A DNA stretch of 9,221 nt, from NCBI GenBank assembly GCA_029983705.1, contig JASBYZ010000057.1, positions 1 to 9,221 on the forward strand, in the 5' to 3' direction. A model generated the notes under the pieces. It was not told where the DNA came from. It ran no database searches and worked only from the letters and a program-made list of their open reading frames with translations. The stretch comes from Coriobacteriales bacterium. GTDB taxonomy: Bacteria > Actinomycetota > Coriobacteriia > Coriobacteriales > JAEZZM01. A program made the position numbers and the translations under genes. Below are positions 1 to 7,378 of this stretch, one piece after another; within the stretch, counting starts at the first letter, position 1, and every line of letters begins with the position of its first letter.

Positions 1-385
1 GAATAGATATTAAGGTTACCTTTTTGTTATCGGGATCAACACGTGCCAATAAAATTGTGTCAGAACGATAATGCTTATCCCAAGATCTTCCGTCAGTACC
101 CAAAAGCAGCATATAAAATGGATCTTGAGGTGCCTTTGGTTTTTCGAGGGTTTGGGCTAATTGCTGAGTAATCTGCCCGTTATCGCTCAACTTATTTTGC
201 AGCGTCATTGCATAGGCTGCAAGCACCAAAAGCCCAACTACCAATAGGGTTAGAACTACCATAAGTACAGCAAGCCCGATGCGTATGCCTGACGTGGATC
301 TTTTTCGCTTATCAGGATAAATTGTGCTTGCATTTTTTCTTGAGTATTCCTCAAGCATGCTTTCGTAGTCTTGATATTGATTCAT
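1..385 (-). CDS. LCP-family (LytR-CpsA-Psr) membrane protein, 5' part only
   Basis: The first 128 codons of a gene that runs off the low-coordinate edge. The family consists of membrane-anchored phosphotransferases that move glycopolymers (teichoic acids, capsule, arabinogalactan-like polymers) from a polyprenyl-phosphate carrier to peptidoglycan outside the cell. Visible: a cytoplasmic N-terminus of about 34 residues rich in charge (PDKRKRS at 24-30), one transmembrane helix at about 35-59, a linker of about 30 residues, then the start of the LCP domain with FYMLLLGTDGR (90-100) and RSDTILLARVDP (107-118), the family's typical opening, ending at KKVTLISI. Arg107 and Asp109 match conserved active-site region residues of the family. 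The ATG at 385-383 is the first start after an in-frame TAG at 403-401; only a weak purine-rich Shine-Dalgarno (AAAGAG) precedes it. It begins 44 bases after murA with no terminator between, so it may be cotranscribed with murA. The family call is firm; the exact polymer substrate cannot be told. Confidence 0.88.
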   Translation of the reverse strand, partial: MNQYQDYESMLEEYSRKNASTIYPDKRKRSTSGIRIGLAVLMVVLTLLVVGLLVLAAYAMTLQNKLSDNGQITQQLAQTLEKPKAPQDPFYMLLLGTDGRSWDKHYRSDTILLARVDPDNKKVTLISI

Positions 386-429
386 AGTTCTCTTTATCTG
401 CTAGTCCTATTGATATAGTGAGCTAATTA

Positions 430-1698
430 TTACTCATCTGTTTTAACAAGCTCAATATCTGCGCCTAATGACTGCAATTTCTCTGAATAATGCTCATAAC
501 CGCGCTTGATGTGTTTAAGACCAGACACTTCAGTTTCGCCATCTGCAATTAATCCTGCAAGCACTAGAGATGCTCCACCACGAAGATCTGTTGATGCAAC
601 TGGAGCACCACTAAGACCACTTACGCCTTGGATGAGTGCATGATGTCCATCAACTCTAATTTCAGCACCCATTCTAACGAGCTCTCCGGCAAACATAAAG
701 CGATTTTCAAAAACGTTTTCGGTGATGATTGAGTTACCATCTGCAACAGATGCCATAACCATCAGTTGAGCCTGCAAATCTGTTGGAAAACCAGGAAAGG
801 GAAGCGTTTGGACGTCTATTGCTTTAAACTTGCCATCGCTTTTTACGGTGACACCGTTTTCATGATAATCAAGTTCTAAGCCCATATCGCTAATTTTTTG
901 AAGCGCAAGACCCAAGTGTTCTGGTTTAAAACCTGATACAGTTACCGGGCCTTTGCAGAGTGCACCAGCTACTACAAGCGTGCCGGCTTCAATTCTGTCT
1001 CCAATTGTTTCATGGTCTACAGAGTGAAGATCTTTATGCTCAACACCTTCGATGGTGATAACAGGACTACCTGCTCCGCTAATTTTTGCGCCCATATCAT
1101 TTAAGAAGTTAGCAAGGTCCACAATTTCAGGCTCACGAGCAGCGTTATCGATAACTGAAGTACCTTTTGCAAGCACCGCAGCCATCATAAAGTTCTCAGT
1201 AGCACCAACGCTTGCAAAATCTAAGGTGACTCGTCCACCATGAAGTCCCTTTGGCGCATTTGCGTGAACAACTCCGTGCTCAATTTCAAATTCAACTCCC
1301 AGATGCTCAAGGGCAGCAAAGTGAAGATCAAGCTTACGCTCTCCTATTTGACATCCTCCTGGCATGGAAACTTTTGCCTTACCAAATCTACCAAGGAGTG
1401 GACCAAGTACGGCAATTGATGCGCGCATCTTTTTTACCAGCTCATATGGAGTTTCATACTTATCTGCATGGGTGGTATCTATAGAGAGCGTATGATCGCC
1501 AAAATCAACCTGTGCACCAAGTTCTCGTAATACATCAGACATAACATAGACGTCTGAGATTCCTGGCACCCGAGTAATTGTATATTTTCCAGGACACATA
1601 ACGCTTGCAGCCATGAGTTTTAAGACTGAATTTTTTGCTCCAGATACCTGAATTTCACCGCTTAAGACATTGCCGCCGCGTACTTTAAGTAACTCCAT
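430..1698 (-). CDS. murA: UDP-N-acetylglucosamine 1-carboxyvinyltransferase (MurA)
   Basis: Cytoplasmic enzyme of the first committed peptidoglycan step: it transfers enolpyruvate from phosphoenolpyruvate to UDP-N-acetylglucosamine. At 422 residues it has the family's usual length and is complete. Visible landmarks: the N-terminal SGAKN motif with Lys22, the catalytic loop PGGCQIGERKLDLH (113-126) with Cys116 (equivalent to E. coli Cys115), FPGFPTDLQAQ (301-311) with Asp307 (equivalent to Asp305), and IKRGYEHYSEKL (397-408) with Arg399 (equivalent to Arg397). The ATG at 1698-1696 is preceded by AAGGAG with a 4-base spacer, which settles the start. It lies downstream of the atpC terminator and so probably has its own promoter. 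The order atp operon then murA is also found in mycobacteria and bacilli. The active-site Cys, rather than the Asp found in mycobacterial MurA, predicts fosfomycin-reactive chemistry. Whether a second murA paralogue exists elsewhere cannot be seen. Confidence 0.97.
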   Translation of the reverse strand: MELLKVRGGNVLSGEIQVSGAKNSVLKLMAASVMCPGKYTITRVPGISDVYVMSDVLRELGAQVDFGDHTLSIDTTHADKYETPYELVKKMRASIAVLGPLLGRFGKAKVSMPGGCQIGERKLDLHFAALEHLGVEFEIEHGVVHANAPKGLHGGRVTLDFASVGATENFMMAAVLAKGTSVIDNAAREPEIVDLANFLNDMGAKISGAGSPVITIEGVEHKDLHSVDHETIGDRIEAGTLVVAGALCKGPVTVSGFKPEHLGLALQKISDMGLELDYHENGVTVKSDGKFKAIDVQTLPFPGFPTDLQAQLMVMASVADGNSIITENVFENRFMFAGELVRMGAEIRVDGHHALIQGVSGLSGAPVASTDLRGGASLVLAGLIADGETEVSGLKHIKRGYEHYSEKLQSLGADIELVKTDE

Positions 1699-1753
1699 GA
1701 AACTCCTTAAAGACTATATTGAGCTAAATTTTGTTTGCTATAAGGATAATAAA

Positions 1754-1782
1754 AAAATAAGGCGATTAAGTGGTGTTAACAA
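1754..1782 (-). promoter_or_regulatory. possible murA promoter
   Basis: In the AT-rich stretch between the atpC terminator and murA, the minus strand shows TTGTTA (1782-1777) and TATTTT (1759-1754) separated by 17 bases. Each hexamer matches the sigma-70-type consensus at four of six positions. An independent promoter is expected because a strong terminator lies upstream, but the region is so AT-rich that other -10-like boxes (for example TATTAT just downstream) are equally possible. Position is tentative. Confidence 0.3.
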
Positions 1783-1831
1783 AAAGAGTAGATTTATATA
1801 ATGTTTTGCTTTGTAAAAGTAGCTTATACAC

Positions 1832-1861
1832 GAAAAGAAGGGGCCGTTTGAGACCCCTTCT
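1832..1861 (-). terminator. Rho-independent terminator after atpC
   Basis: On the minus strand AGAAGGGGTC (1861-1852) pairs with GGCCCCTTCT (1845-1836) to give a 10-bp stem, including one T-G wobble, around the six-base loop TCAAAC. The 3' arm runs straight into TTTC, making a short T tract. It begins 25 bases past the atpC stop. It should end the ATP synthase transcript and insulate murA. A complementary A-rich flank (CGAAAAGAAG) means the plus strand could form a similar hairpin, but no plus-strand gene is present to use it. Confidence 0.88.
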
Positions 1862-1886
1862 AACAAAATCTTTAAAGCGATTTTTG

Positions 1887-2297
1887 CTATTTTGTTAAAT
1901 ATAACTGAAGCTCTAAAAAGTCTTTTTGACTCTTAAGCATCTTGTATACTTCAGAGTCCTTATCGTCAAGACCTTCAAGGCACTCACTTACTTTTGCAAG
2001 TGACTCCTCAGCTGATGCTTTATCAATATCTTCGATATCAATGGCGCTATCAGCTAAGATAATAACTTCGTCATCTTTAACTTCAAGATATCCACCTGAA
2101 ATTGCAAAGTACCTAGAGTTCTTTTCATCGGGATATTTAACTACAACCTGACCTGCTTTAAGCACAGATACATAGGCTGCATGCAAAGGTAAAATACCCA
2201 CTTCACCGCTTATAGACGGAGCAGAAACAAAGCTAGCCTCTTCTGAAAAGATTTGCTTTTCAGGTGTCACTATGTCACATATTAAAGTTCTAGCCAT
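1887..2297 (-). CDS. atpC: F1Fo ATP synthase subunit epsilon
   Basis: Epsilon subunit of the central rotor stalk. It joins gamma to the c-ring and, in many bacteria, restrains ATP hydrolysis through a mobile C-terminal helical hairpin. At 136 residues it has family length. The N-terminal beta-sandwich (about 1-87) carries GEVGILPLHA (31-40) and FAISGGYLEV (64-73), the family hallmarks; the C-terminal helical part is about 90-136. The usual I(L)DxxRA nucleotide-binding motif appears as IDKASA (91-96), with Ser where Arg is expected, and there is no Arg from 88 to the end, though seven Lys remain. The ATG at 2297-2295 has AGGAA about 10 bases upstream, a mediocre Shine-Dalgarno. It is the last gene of the operon, 17 bases after atpD and just before the terminator. 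Confidence 0.96.
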   Translation of the reverse strand: MARTLICDIVTPEKQIFSEEASFVSAPSISGEVGILPLHAAYVSVLKAGQVVVKYPDEKNSRYFAISGGYLEVKDDEVIILADSAIDIEDIDKASAEESLAKVSECLEGLDDKDSEVYKMLKSQKDFLELQLYLTK

Positions 2298-2314
2298 AGT
2301 TTAGCGTTCCTGTT

Positions 2315-3745
2315 CTACTCAGCATCCATTTTTTCAGCGCGCTCACGTACTTCATCAATAGTTGAGGCATATCTAAATGCCTGCTCAGGAATCTTGTCGC
2401 ACTCACCGTCAACAATTGCCTTAAATGAGCGAACGGTATCTTCAACCTTGATATACACACCAGGGTTACCGGTAAACTGCTCAGCAACGTGGAATGATTG
2501 AGATAAGAATTGCTGCAACTTACGTGCACGATTAACAATAAGTTTTTGCTCTTCAGTTAACTCATCCATACCAAGAATTGCGATGATGTCCTGTAGGTCT
2601 GAGTACTCTTGTAGTAACTCTTGAACAGTAGTTGCTACACGGTAGTGCTCTTCACCAACAATTGAAGCCTCAAGTGCTCTAGAAGTAGATGCAAGAGGGT
2701 CAATTGCAGGATACAAACCAAGCTCTGCAATAGCACGAGACAAAACGGTAGTTGCATCCAAGTGGATAAAGGTAGTTGCAGGAGCAGGGTCGGTCAAGTC
2801 GTCTGCAGGAACATAAACAGCCTGTACAGAGGTAATTGATCCGTTTTGAGTTGAGGTAATTCTCTCCTGCAACTCACCCATCTCAGTAGCTAAGGTTGGT
2901 TGGTAACCTACCGCAGAAGGCATACGGCCTAAAAGCGCAGATACCTCTGAACCAGCTTGTGAGAATCTAAAGATGTTATCAATAAAGAGTAAAACGTCTT
3001 GACCCTGGTCTCTAAAGTACTCAGCTGCAGTAAGTCCAGCAAGAGCAACTCTTAGACGAGCTCCAGGAGGCTCATTCATCTGTCCGTACACAAGACAGGT
3101 CTTCTCGATAACGCCTGACTCTGACATCTCTAAGAAGAGGTCAGTTCCCTCACGGGTTCTTTCTCCTACACCAGTAAATACTGAGGTACCACCATGACCA
3201 AGAGCAAGGTTGTTAATGAGCTCCTGAATCAAAACGGTTTTACCTACACCAGCACCACCAAACAGACCCGTCTTACCACCACGGATGTATGGCTCAAGAA
3301 GGTCAATAGCTTTAATACCGGTTTCAAAAACCTCAGTAGAGGTTGATAACTCATCATAATCAGGTGCTTCACGGTGGATTGGGTAGTACTCTACTCCCTC
3401 AGGGATTCCCTTTCCATCTACGTCTTCACCCATTACATTCCAAATACGTCCAAGGGTCTGAGGACCAACTGGCATCATCATTGGTTTGCCGGTGTCGTGA
3501 GCTTCCATACCTCTTTGCATACCATCAGTAGATGACATAGCAACGGTACGTACAACACCGCCTGGGAGGTGTGACTGCACCTCCAATGTCGTCTGAATGT
3601 GACCAATTGGAGACTCAGCATTTACCTTGAGCGCGTTATAAATAGCAGGCATTGAATCCTCGTTGAACTCTACGTCAACAACAGGACCAATGACGCTGAC
3701 TACGCGTCCAACATTCATGCTTACTTCCTTTTCTTCTATAGCCAT
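2315..3745 (-). CDS. atpD: F1Fo ATP synthase subunit beta (catalytic)
   Basis: Catalytic F1 subunit; three copies alternate with alpha and make ATP from ADP and phosphate as gamma turns. The 476 residues cover the whole family length. Visible: Walker A GGAGVGKT (163-170) with Lys169, the catalytic Glu195 in GERT, Walker B LLFIDN (252-257), the family signature PAIDPLASTSR (346-356), and the lever loop as DELTEEQ (394-400) instead of DELSEED. The ATG at 3745 overlaps the atpG stop (TAATG) and has GGAGG four bases upstream, so I prefer it. An internal ATG at Met10 also has a Shine-Dalgarno (AAGGAA, 6 bases) and would give an N-terminus like E. coli and Bacillus beta. Some actinobacteria have a longer N-terminus like the one chosen. 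The gene is translationally coupled to atpG. Confidence 0.98.
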   Translation of the reverse strand: MAIEEKEVSMNVGRVVSVIGPVVDVEFNEDSMPAIYNALKVNAESPIGHIQTTLEVQSHLPGGVVRTVAMSSTDGMQRGMEAHDTGKPMMMPVGPQTLGRIWNVMGEDVDGKGIPEGVEYYPIHREAPDYDELSTSTEVFETGIKAIDLLEPYIRGGKTGLFGGAGVGKTVLIQELINNLALGHGGTSVFTGVGERTREGTDLFLEMSESGVIEKTCLVYGQMNEPPGARLRVALAGLTAAEYFRDQGQDVLLFIDNIFRFSQAGSEVSALLGRMPSAVGYQPTLATEMGELQERITSTQNGSITSVQAVYVPADDLTDPAPATTFIHLDATTVLSRAIAELGLYPAIDPLASTSRALEASIVGEEHYRVATTVQELLQEYSDLQDIIAILGMDELTEEQKLIVNRARKLQQFLSQSFHVAEQFTGNPGVYIKVEDTVRSFKAIVDGECDKIPEQAFRYASTIDEVRERAEKMDAE

Positions 3746-4626
3746 TAATCCTCCAGAGCGGCCGCGCCGCCAACGATTTCGTTGATTTCTGTGGTAATAG
3801 CTGCTTGACGTGCCGAGTTGTATTGTCTTTGAAGAGTAGTGATAATATCACTGGCGTTGTCAGTAGCTGATTTCATAGCTCTACGTCTTGCGCCTTGCTC
3901 AGCAGCTGCTGAGTCTACAAGGCCATGGTAGATCTTGGTATCAACATAGTCTGGCAACAAGTTTTCAAGTACTGCTTGAGAACTTGGCTCAAATTCAATA
4001 TCTGCAGCAAACTTTGACTCTTTTTCTTCTTTCTCAATAGAGTCAACATCAACTGGTAACACCTGCTCAACAGTTAAATCTTGATCTGCAGCATTGCGTG
4101 CGTGATTGTAAAGCAAAATTACCTTATCGGTCTCAAGCTTTTGATATGCATCACGTACATGTGCAGAAATCTCTCGTGCCTCATCAATAGTAGGGTCAGC
4201 AGATTGATCACTGTATACCAAGCTTGGTAAAACCTCACGATATTTAAAGTAAGGAATACCTTTTTTACCAGCAATAATAATCTCAACTTCAACACCTTCA
4301 GAGAGGTATTTCTTTCTGAGATTATTAGCTTCATGCAGAACTGAAGTGTTAAAGGCTCCTGCAAGACCACGGTCAGAAACGATAACAATTAAGGTAACGT
4401 TTTTAACTTCTTCGTGAGTCTTCAAAAGACCTTGTTCAGAATCTGTCACGCCATCAGTTAGGTTTGCGAGCATGCGCTGCATTGCCTTGTAATAAGGGGT
4501 TGATGCCTGCACACGCTCGGTTGCCTTCCTGATCTTCGCAGACGATACCATCTCCATGGTATGCGTAATTTGCTTAGTAGATTTTACTGAGTTAATACGC
4601 TTTTTTATGTCGCGAAGGTTTGCCAT
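3745..4626 (-). CDS. atpG: F1Fo ATP synthase subunit gamma
   Basis: The rotor shaft of F1: its N- and C-terminal helices form the coiled coil that turns inside alpha3-beta3, and its globular part contacts epsilon and the c-ring. At 293 residues it has normal length. Visible: the N-terminal helix beginning ANLRDIKKRI and running through TKQITHTMEMV (17-27), the conserved SDRGLAGAFN (84-93) with Ala where many homologues have Cys, and the C-terminal family signature from about 252 to 290 (SATDNA...YNSARQAAITTE...EIVGGAAAL). An acidic and lysine-rich stretch (EKEEKESK, 198-205) sits in the globular domain, where length varies among species. The ATG at 4626-4624 follows the atpA stop by three bases and has AGGAG six bases upstream. 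Its stop shares a base with the atpD start. Confidence 0.97.
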   Translation of the reverse strand: MANLRDIKKRINSVKSTKQITHTMEMVSSAKIRKATERVQASTPYYKAMQRMLANLTDGVTDSEQGLLKTHEEVKNVTLIVIVSDRGLAGAFNTSVLHEANNLRKKYLSEGVEVEIIIAGKKGIPYFKYREVLPSLVYSDQSADPTIDEAREISAHVRDAYQKLETDKVILLYNHARNAADQDLTVEQVLPVDVDSIEKEEKESKFAADIEFEPSSQAVLENLLPDYVDTKIYHGLVDSAAAEQGARRRAMKSATDNASDIITTLQRQYNSARQAAITTEINEIVGGAAALED

Positions 4627-4629
4627 TGA

Positions 4630-6204
4630 CTACTCCTGTCTTCCAGCAATAAATTGCTCTTGGTAGCCCTTAATAGCCTCTTTCAAAAGATCAGATAACT
4701 CGTCTGAAATCTTTCCGTCATTTTTAATGCGGCTTCTTAAATCTTGCTTAGTGCCTTGGAAGTACTCGATAAGTCCATCTCTAAATGGAACTACCTCAGA
4801 TACCTCTAAGTCGTCTAAGAATCCTTCATTACCAGCAAAGATGGCAAGTACCTGGTCTTCTACGTCCATAGGAACATATCTTCCTTGAACTAAAAGCTCA
4901 GTCATGCGAGCACCACGGTTTAATTGCTGTTGGGTTGACTTATCAAGGTCAGAACCAAACTGAGCAAATGATTGGAGCTCACGGTATGCAGCAAGGTCAA
5001 GACGGAGTGAACCGGCAACCTGCTTCATAGCCTTAATTTGTGCAGAACCACCTACGCGAGAAACTGAAATACCTACATCAACCGCAGGACGTTGTCCTTG
5101 GAAGAAGAGGTCAGTTTGAAGGTAAATCTGGCCGTCAGTAATAGAAATAACGTTGGTAGGAATATATGCTCCAACCTCACCCGCTTGAGTCTCAATGATT
5201 GGGAGTGCGGTCATAGAACCTGCTCCGTGCTCATCGCTCAATTTAACTGCTCTTTCAAGCAGACGTGAGTGTAGGTAGAAAATATCTCCAGGGTAAGCCT
5301 CACGTCCTGGTGGGCGACGTAAGGTTAATGACATCTGACGGTAAGCAACTGCTTGCTTAGATAGGTCGTCATAGATGCAAAGGGTGTGTCCACCTGGGTT
5401 GTCTGCGTTTGCAGGCTCACCATTTTTGCCATTGTATACAAAGTACTCAGCAATAGCTGCACCAGCCATAGGAGCAATGTATTGTAGAGGAGCTGCATCA
5501 GATGCGCCCGCAGAAACAATAATGGTGTGCTCCATAGCACCGTGCTCTTCAAGAGATGCTTGAATTTGAGCAACGGTTGACTCTTTTTGACCAATTGCAA
5601 CGTAGATACAAATAATATCTTCGCCCTTTTGGTTAATGATGGTGTCAGTACCAATAGCAGTTTTACCAGTTTGGCGGTCACCAATGATTAACTCTCTTTG
5701 GCCTCTACCAATTGGAATCATTGCGTCTACAGCAATGAGCCCGGTTTGAACTGGTTGATGAACAGGTTTACGAGCAGTAACACCTGGTGCTTTAAATTCG
5801 ATAGGACGAGTACCTGTGGTCTCGATAGGGCCCTTGCCGTCAATAGGCATACCCAGTGGGTTAACTACGCGTCCAAGCATTGCTCGGCCAACAGGAATTT
5901 CCATGATGCGGCCGGTAGTATGAACCTCGTCATGCGCCTTAATGATGTCAACATCACCAAGGAGAACGGCACCAACCTCATTTGGCTCGAGGTTTTGTGC
6001 AAGTCCATATACGGTTTTGCCGGTTTCAGAACTAACAAACTCTAAGAGCTCACCAGCCATCGCATCTTGTAGACCTTCGACACGAGCGATACCGTCTCCT
6101 ACTTGGATAACAGTACCAGTTGCACGCGTATCAACAGTGGTGTCAAGTGCCTCGAGCTGCTTGCGTAATGCAGCATCGATTGATGCAGCGGTAATTTCCG
6201 CCAT
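4630..6204 (-). CDS. atpA: F1Fo ATP synthase subunit alpha
   Basis: Non-catalytic nucleotide-binding subunit of F1, giving the arginine finger to the catalytic site on beta. 524 residues. Visible: N-terminal beta-barrel (about 25-95) with GDGIARVEGL, Walker A GDRQTGKT (175-182), Walker B-like strand CIYDD (276-280) followed by LSKQAVAYRQ, PGREAYPGD (299-307), and the arginine finger Arg383 in SVSRVGGSAQ. Between EYF (253-255) and IYDD there are 21 residues where E. coli has 9, a 12-residue Asn/Gly-rich insertion. The C-terminus ends normally, without the long extension known in mycobacterial alpha. The ATG at 6204-6202 directly follows the atpH stop codon with no gap, and GGAGGTGA within the last atpH codons is its Shine-Dalgarno, so the two genes are translationally coupled. 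Confidence 0.98.
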   Translation of the reverse strand: MAEITAASIDAALRKQLEALDTTVDTRATGTVIQVGDGIARVEGLQDAMAGELLEFVSSETGKTVYGLAQNLEPNEVGAVLLGDVDIIKAHDEVHTTGRIMEIPVGRAMLGRVVNPLGMPIDGKGPIETTGTRPIEFKAPGVTARKPVHQPVQTGLIAVDAMIPIGRGQRELIIGDRQTGKTAIGTDTIINQKGEDIICIYVAIGQKESTVAQIQASLEEHGAMEHTIIVSAGASDAAPLQYIAPMAGAAIAEYFVYNGKNGEPANADNPGGHTLCIYDDLSKQAVAYRQMSLTLRRPPGREAYPGDIFYLHSRLLERAVKLSDEHGAGSMTALPIIETQAGEVGAYIPTNVISITDGQIYLQTDLFFQGQRPAVDVGISVSRVGGSAQIKAMKQVAGSLRLDLAAYRELQSFAQFGSDLDKSTQQQLNRGARMTELLVQGRYVPMDVEDQVLAIFAGNEGFLDDLEVSEVVPFRDGLIEYFQGTKQDLRSRIKNDGKISDELSDLLKEAIKGYQEQFIAGRQE

Positions 6205-6780
6205 TTATGCGTCACCTCCGGTAGATACGGTTTTTGATAGCACGTTTCTGGCATGAGCGAGCTGGGTCGCAATAGATGCATCCATGCGCTTGCCTTGTGC
6301 ATTTACGATAACGCCACCCATAATGGATGGATCAACAACTTCTTCAAGATGAACCGCTTTACCAAACTGCTTAGAAAGCTGATGGGTAACACGAGCTCTC
6401 AGTTCATCATCCATAGGCACTGCAGTAGGAACCTCAGTGATGATAAGGTTGAGCTTATCTTCGGCCATCTTACGATACACATCAGCAACACGCTTGATGT
6501 AATCAGTATCTCTGCGTTCAGCCATGATAGCTAAAACATCTTTAACTTCTGGCGATACACTGCCTTGAAAAACATCTTCTATAAGCGCGTGGCGAGATTT
6601 GGCTGGAAGCATTCTGCTTTCAATTGCCTCTCTAAGCTGCGCGTGCTCAGCGATAATATCGTGAGCAAACTCAAGCTGCTTTAGATCTTCAACTACACGC
6701 TTCTCGCCCTGTGCGACCTCAAGTAATAGAGAAGCATAGGTTTCTATTACTTGCTTCTCGAGTAGGCGATTAGTTTTCAT
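6205..6780 (-). CDS. atpH: F1Fo ATP synthase subunit delta
   Basis: Peripheral-stalk subunit (OSCP family) that ties the top of F1, through the alpha N-termini, to the b dimer. At 191 residues it is slightly longer than E. coli delta (177) and is free-standing, not fused to b as in mycobacteria. The N-terminal helical domain is about 1-110. The C-terminal family signature lies at 154-181: MGGVIVNAQGKRMDASIATQ followed by LAHARNVL, with the conserved GG and the Asp of the D-x-S motif. The ATG at 6780-6778 overlaps the end of atpF by 11 bases. Only a weak AGGT-type Shine-Dalgarno precedes it, so translation probably relies on ribosomes finishing atpF. The delta identity rests on both the signature and its position between b and alpha. 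Confidence 0.96.
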   Translation of the reverse strand: MKTNRLLEKQVIETYASLLLEVAQGEKRVVEDLKQLEFAHDIIAEHAQLREAIESRMLPAKSRHALIEDVFQGSVSPEVKDVLAIMAERRDTDYIKRVADVYRKMAEDKLNLIITEVPTAVPMDDELRARVTHQLSKQFGKAVHLEEVVDPSIMGGVIVNAQGKRMDASIATQLAHARNVLSKTVSTGGDA

Positions 6781-7378
6781 TCACATTACCTACTTCCGAG
6801 ATGTATTTTTCAATAAGCTTACGGTGCTGTTCATCGTCGAGATTCTCGCCAAGTAATTTACCAGCGACACTAACAGATAAGTCAGCAACTGAGCTTTGTA
6901 GGTCAGCACTAGCCTGTTTCTTCTCGTTCTCAATAGCTAGACGAGCTTTTTGGATGATGTCATCAGCTTCAGCTTGAGCCTTTGAGGTGATGTCAGCTCT
7001 CACTACTTCACCTGAGCGCTTTGCTTCAGCAAGAATCTCTGCGGACTCTCTGCGAGCATCAGCAAGCTGAGTCTTGTATTCATCTAAAAGCTCTTGAGCT
7101 TCAATACGAGCAGCTTCAGCACTTGCGAGTGACTCCTTAATGGTCTCAGAACGCTTGTCCATCATGTTTGCCACTGCTGGCCATGCAAACTTAGCGAGTA
7201 AGAACCAAATAATTAAGAAAGCAATGATTGAAGGAATAAACTCAGAGATATTAGGGATCAAGATGTTGATTCCTAACTCTTGTCCTTCAGCAAATGCCAT
7301 GGCTGGTTGCATTGCTGCAACAGAACCTAGTGCTACAGAAGACATTAAGGCTGCGCCATTTACATTATTTAATTTCAC
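6770..7378 (-). CDS. atpF: F1Fo ATP synthase subunit b, signal-peptide-like N-terminus
   Basis: Peripheral-stalk subunit: one membrane helix in Fo and a long coiled coil reaching up to delta. I place the start at the GTG at 7378-7376 because GGAGGT stands six bases upstream. A longer reading from a TTG at 7414 would add 12 residues and has no comparable ribosome site. The resulting 202 residues begin MKLNNVNG, followed by a mildly hydrophobic stretch (9-26) and AFA-EG (28-32), which resembles a cleavable signal peptide with cleavage before Glu31. The usual b membrane helix follows at about 44-67 (ISEFIPSIIAFLIIWFLLAK region), then AWPAVANMMDKR and a charged, Ala/Glu/Lys-rich coiled coil to about 165, and a conserved-looking end (VAGKLLGENLDDEQHRKLIEKYI region). 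It lies 41 bases after atpE and overlaps atpH by 11 bases. Confidence 0.95.
   Translation of the reverse strand: MKLNNVNGAALMSSVALGSVAAMQPAMAFAEGQELGINILIPNISEFIPSIIAFLIIWFLLAKFAWPAVANMMDKRSETIKESLASAEAARIEAQELLDEYKTQLADARRESAEILAEAKRSGEVVRADITSKAQAEADDIIQKARLAIENEKKQASADLQSSVADLSVSVAGKLLGENLDDEQHRKLIEKYISEVGNVNEN

Noticed and set aside
1251..1484. Plus-strand open frame opposite murA
   Set aside because: It lies wholly inside the complementary strand of a clear murA gene, has no recognisable domain, and is a shadow of the real codons.
2290..2538. Minus-strand frame of 82 codons inside atpD
   Set aside because: It is out of frame with a full-length beta subunit that has all its motifs; no frameshift is needed to explain it.
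3758..3765. GC-rich GCGGCCGC block in AT-rich surroundings
   Set aside because: It simply encodes the Ala/Gly-rich gamma C-terminus (GGAAAL); no sign of an insertion junction or cloning scar.
5325..5684. Minus-strand frame of 119 codons inside atpA
   Set aside because: An alternative-frame shadow rich in Leu and Lys; the alpha frame is intact across the same region.
5698..6256. Two overlapping plus-strand open frames (115 and 104 codons) opposite atpA
   Set aside because: They are antisense to conserved alpha-subunit coding sequence, lack domain features, and overlap each other in different frames.
6253..6534. Plus-strand frame of 93 codons opposite atpH
   Set aside because: Antisense to an intact delta gene, no ribosome site or family features seen.
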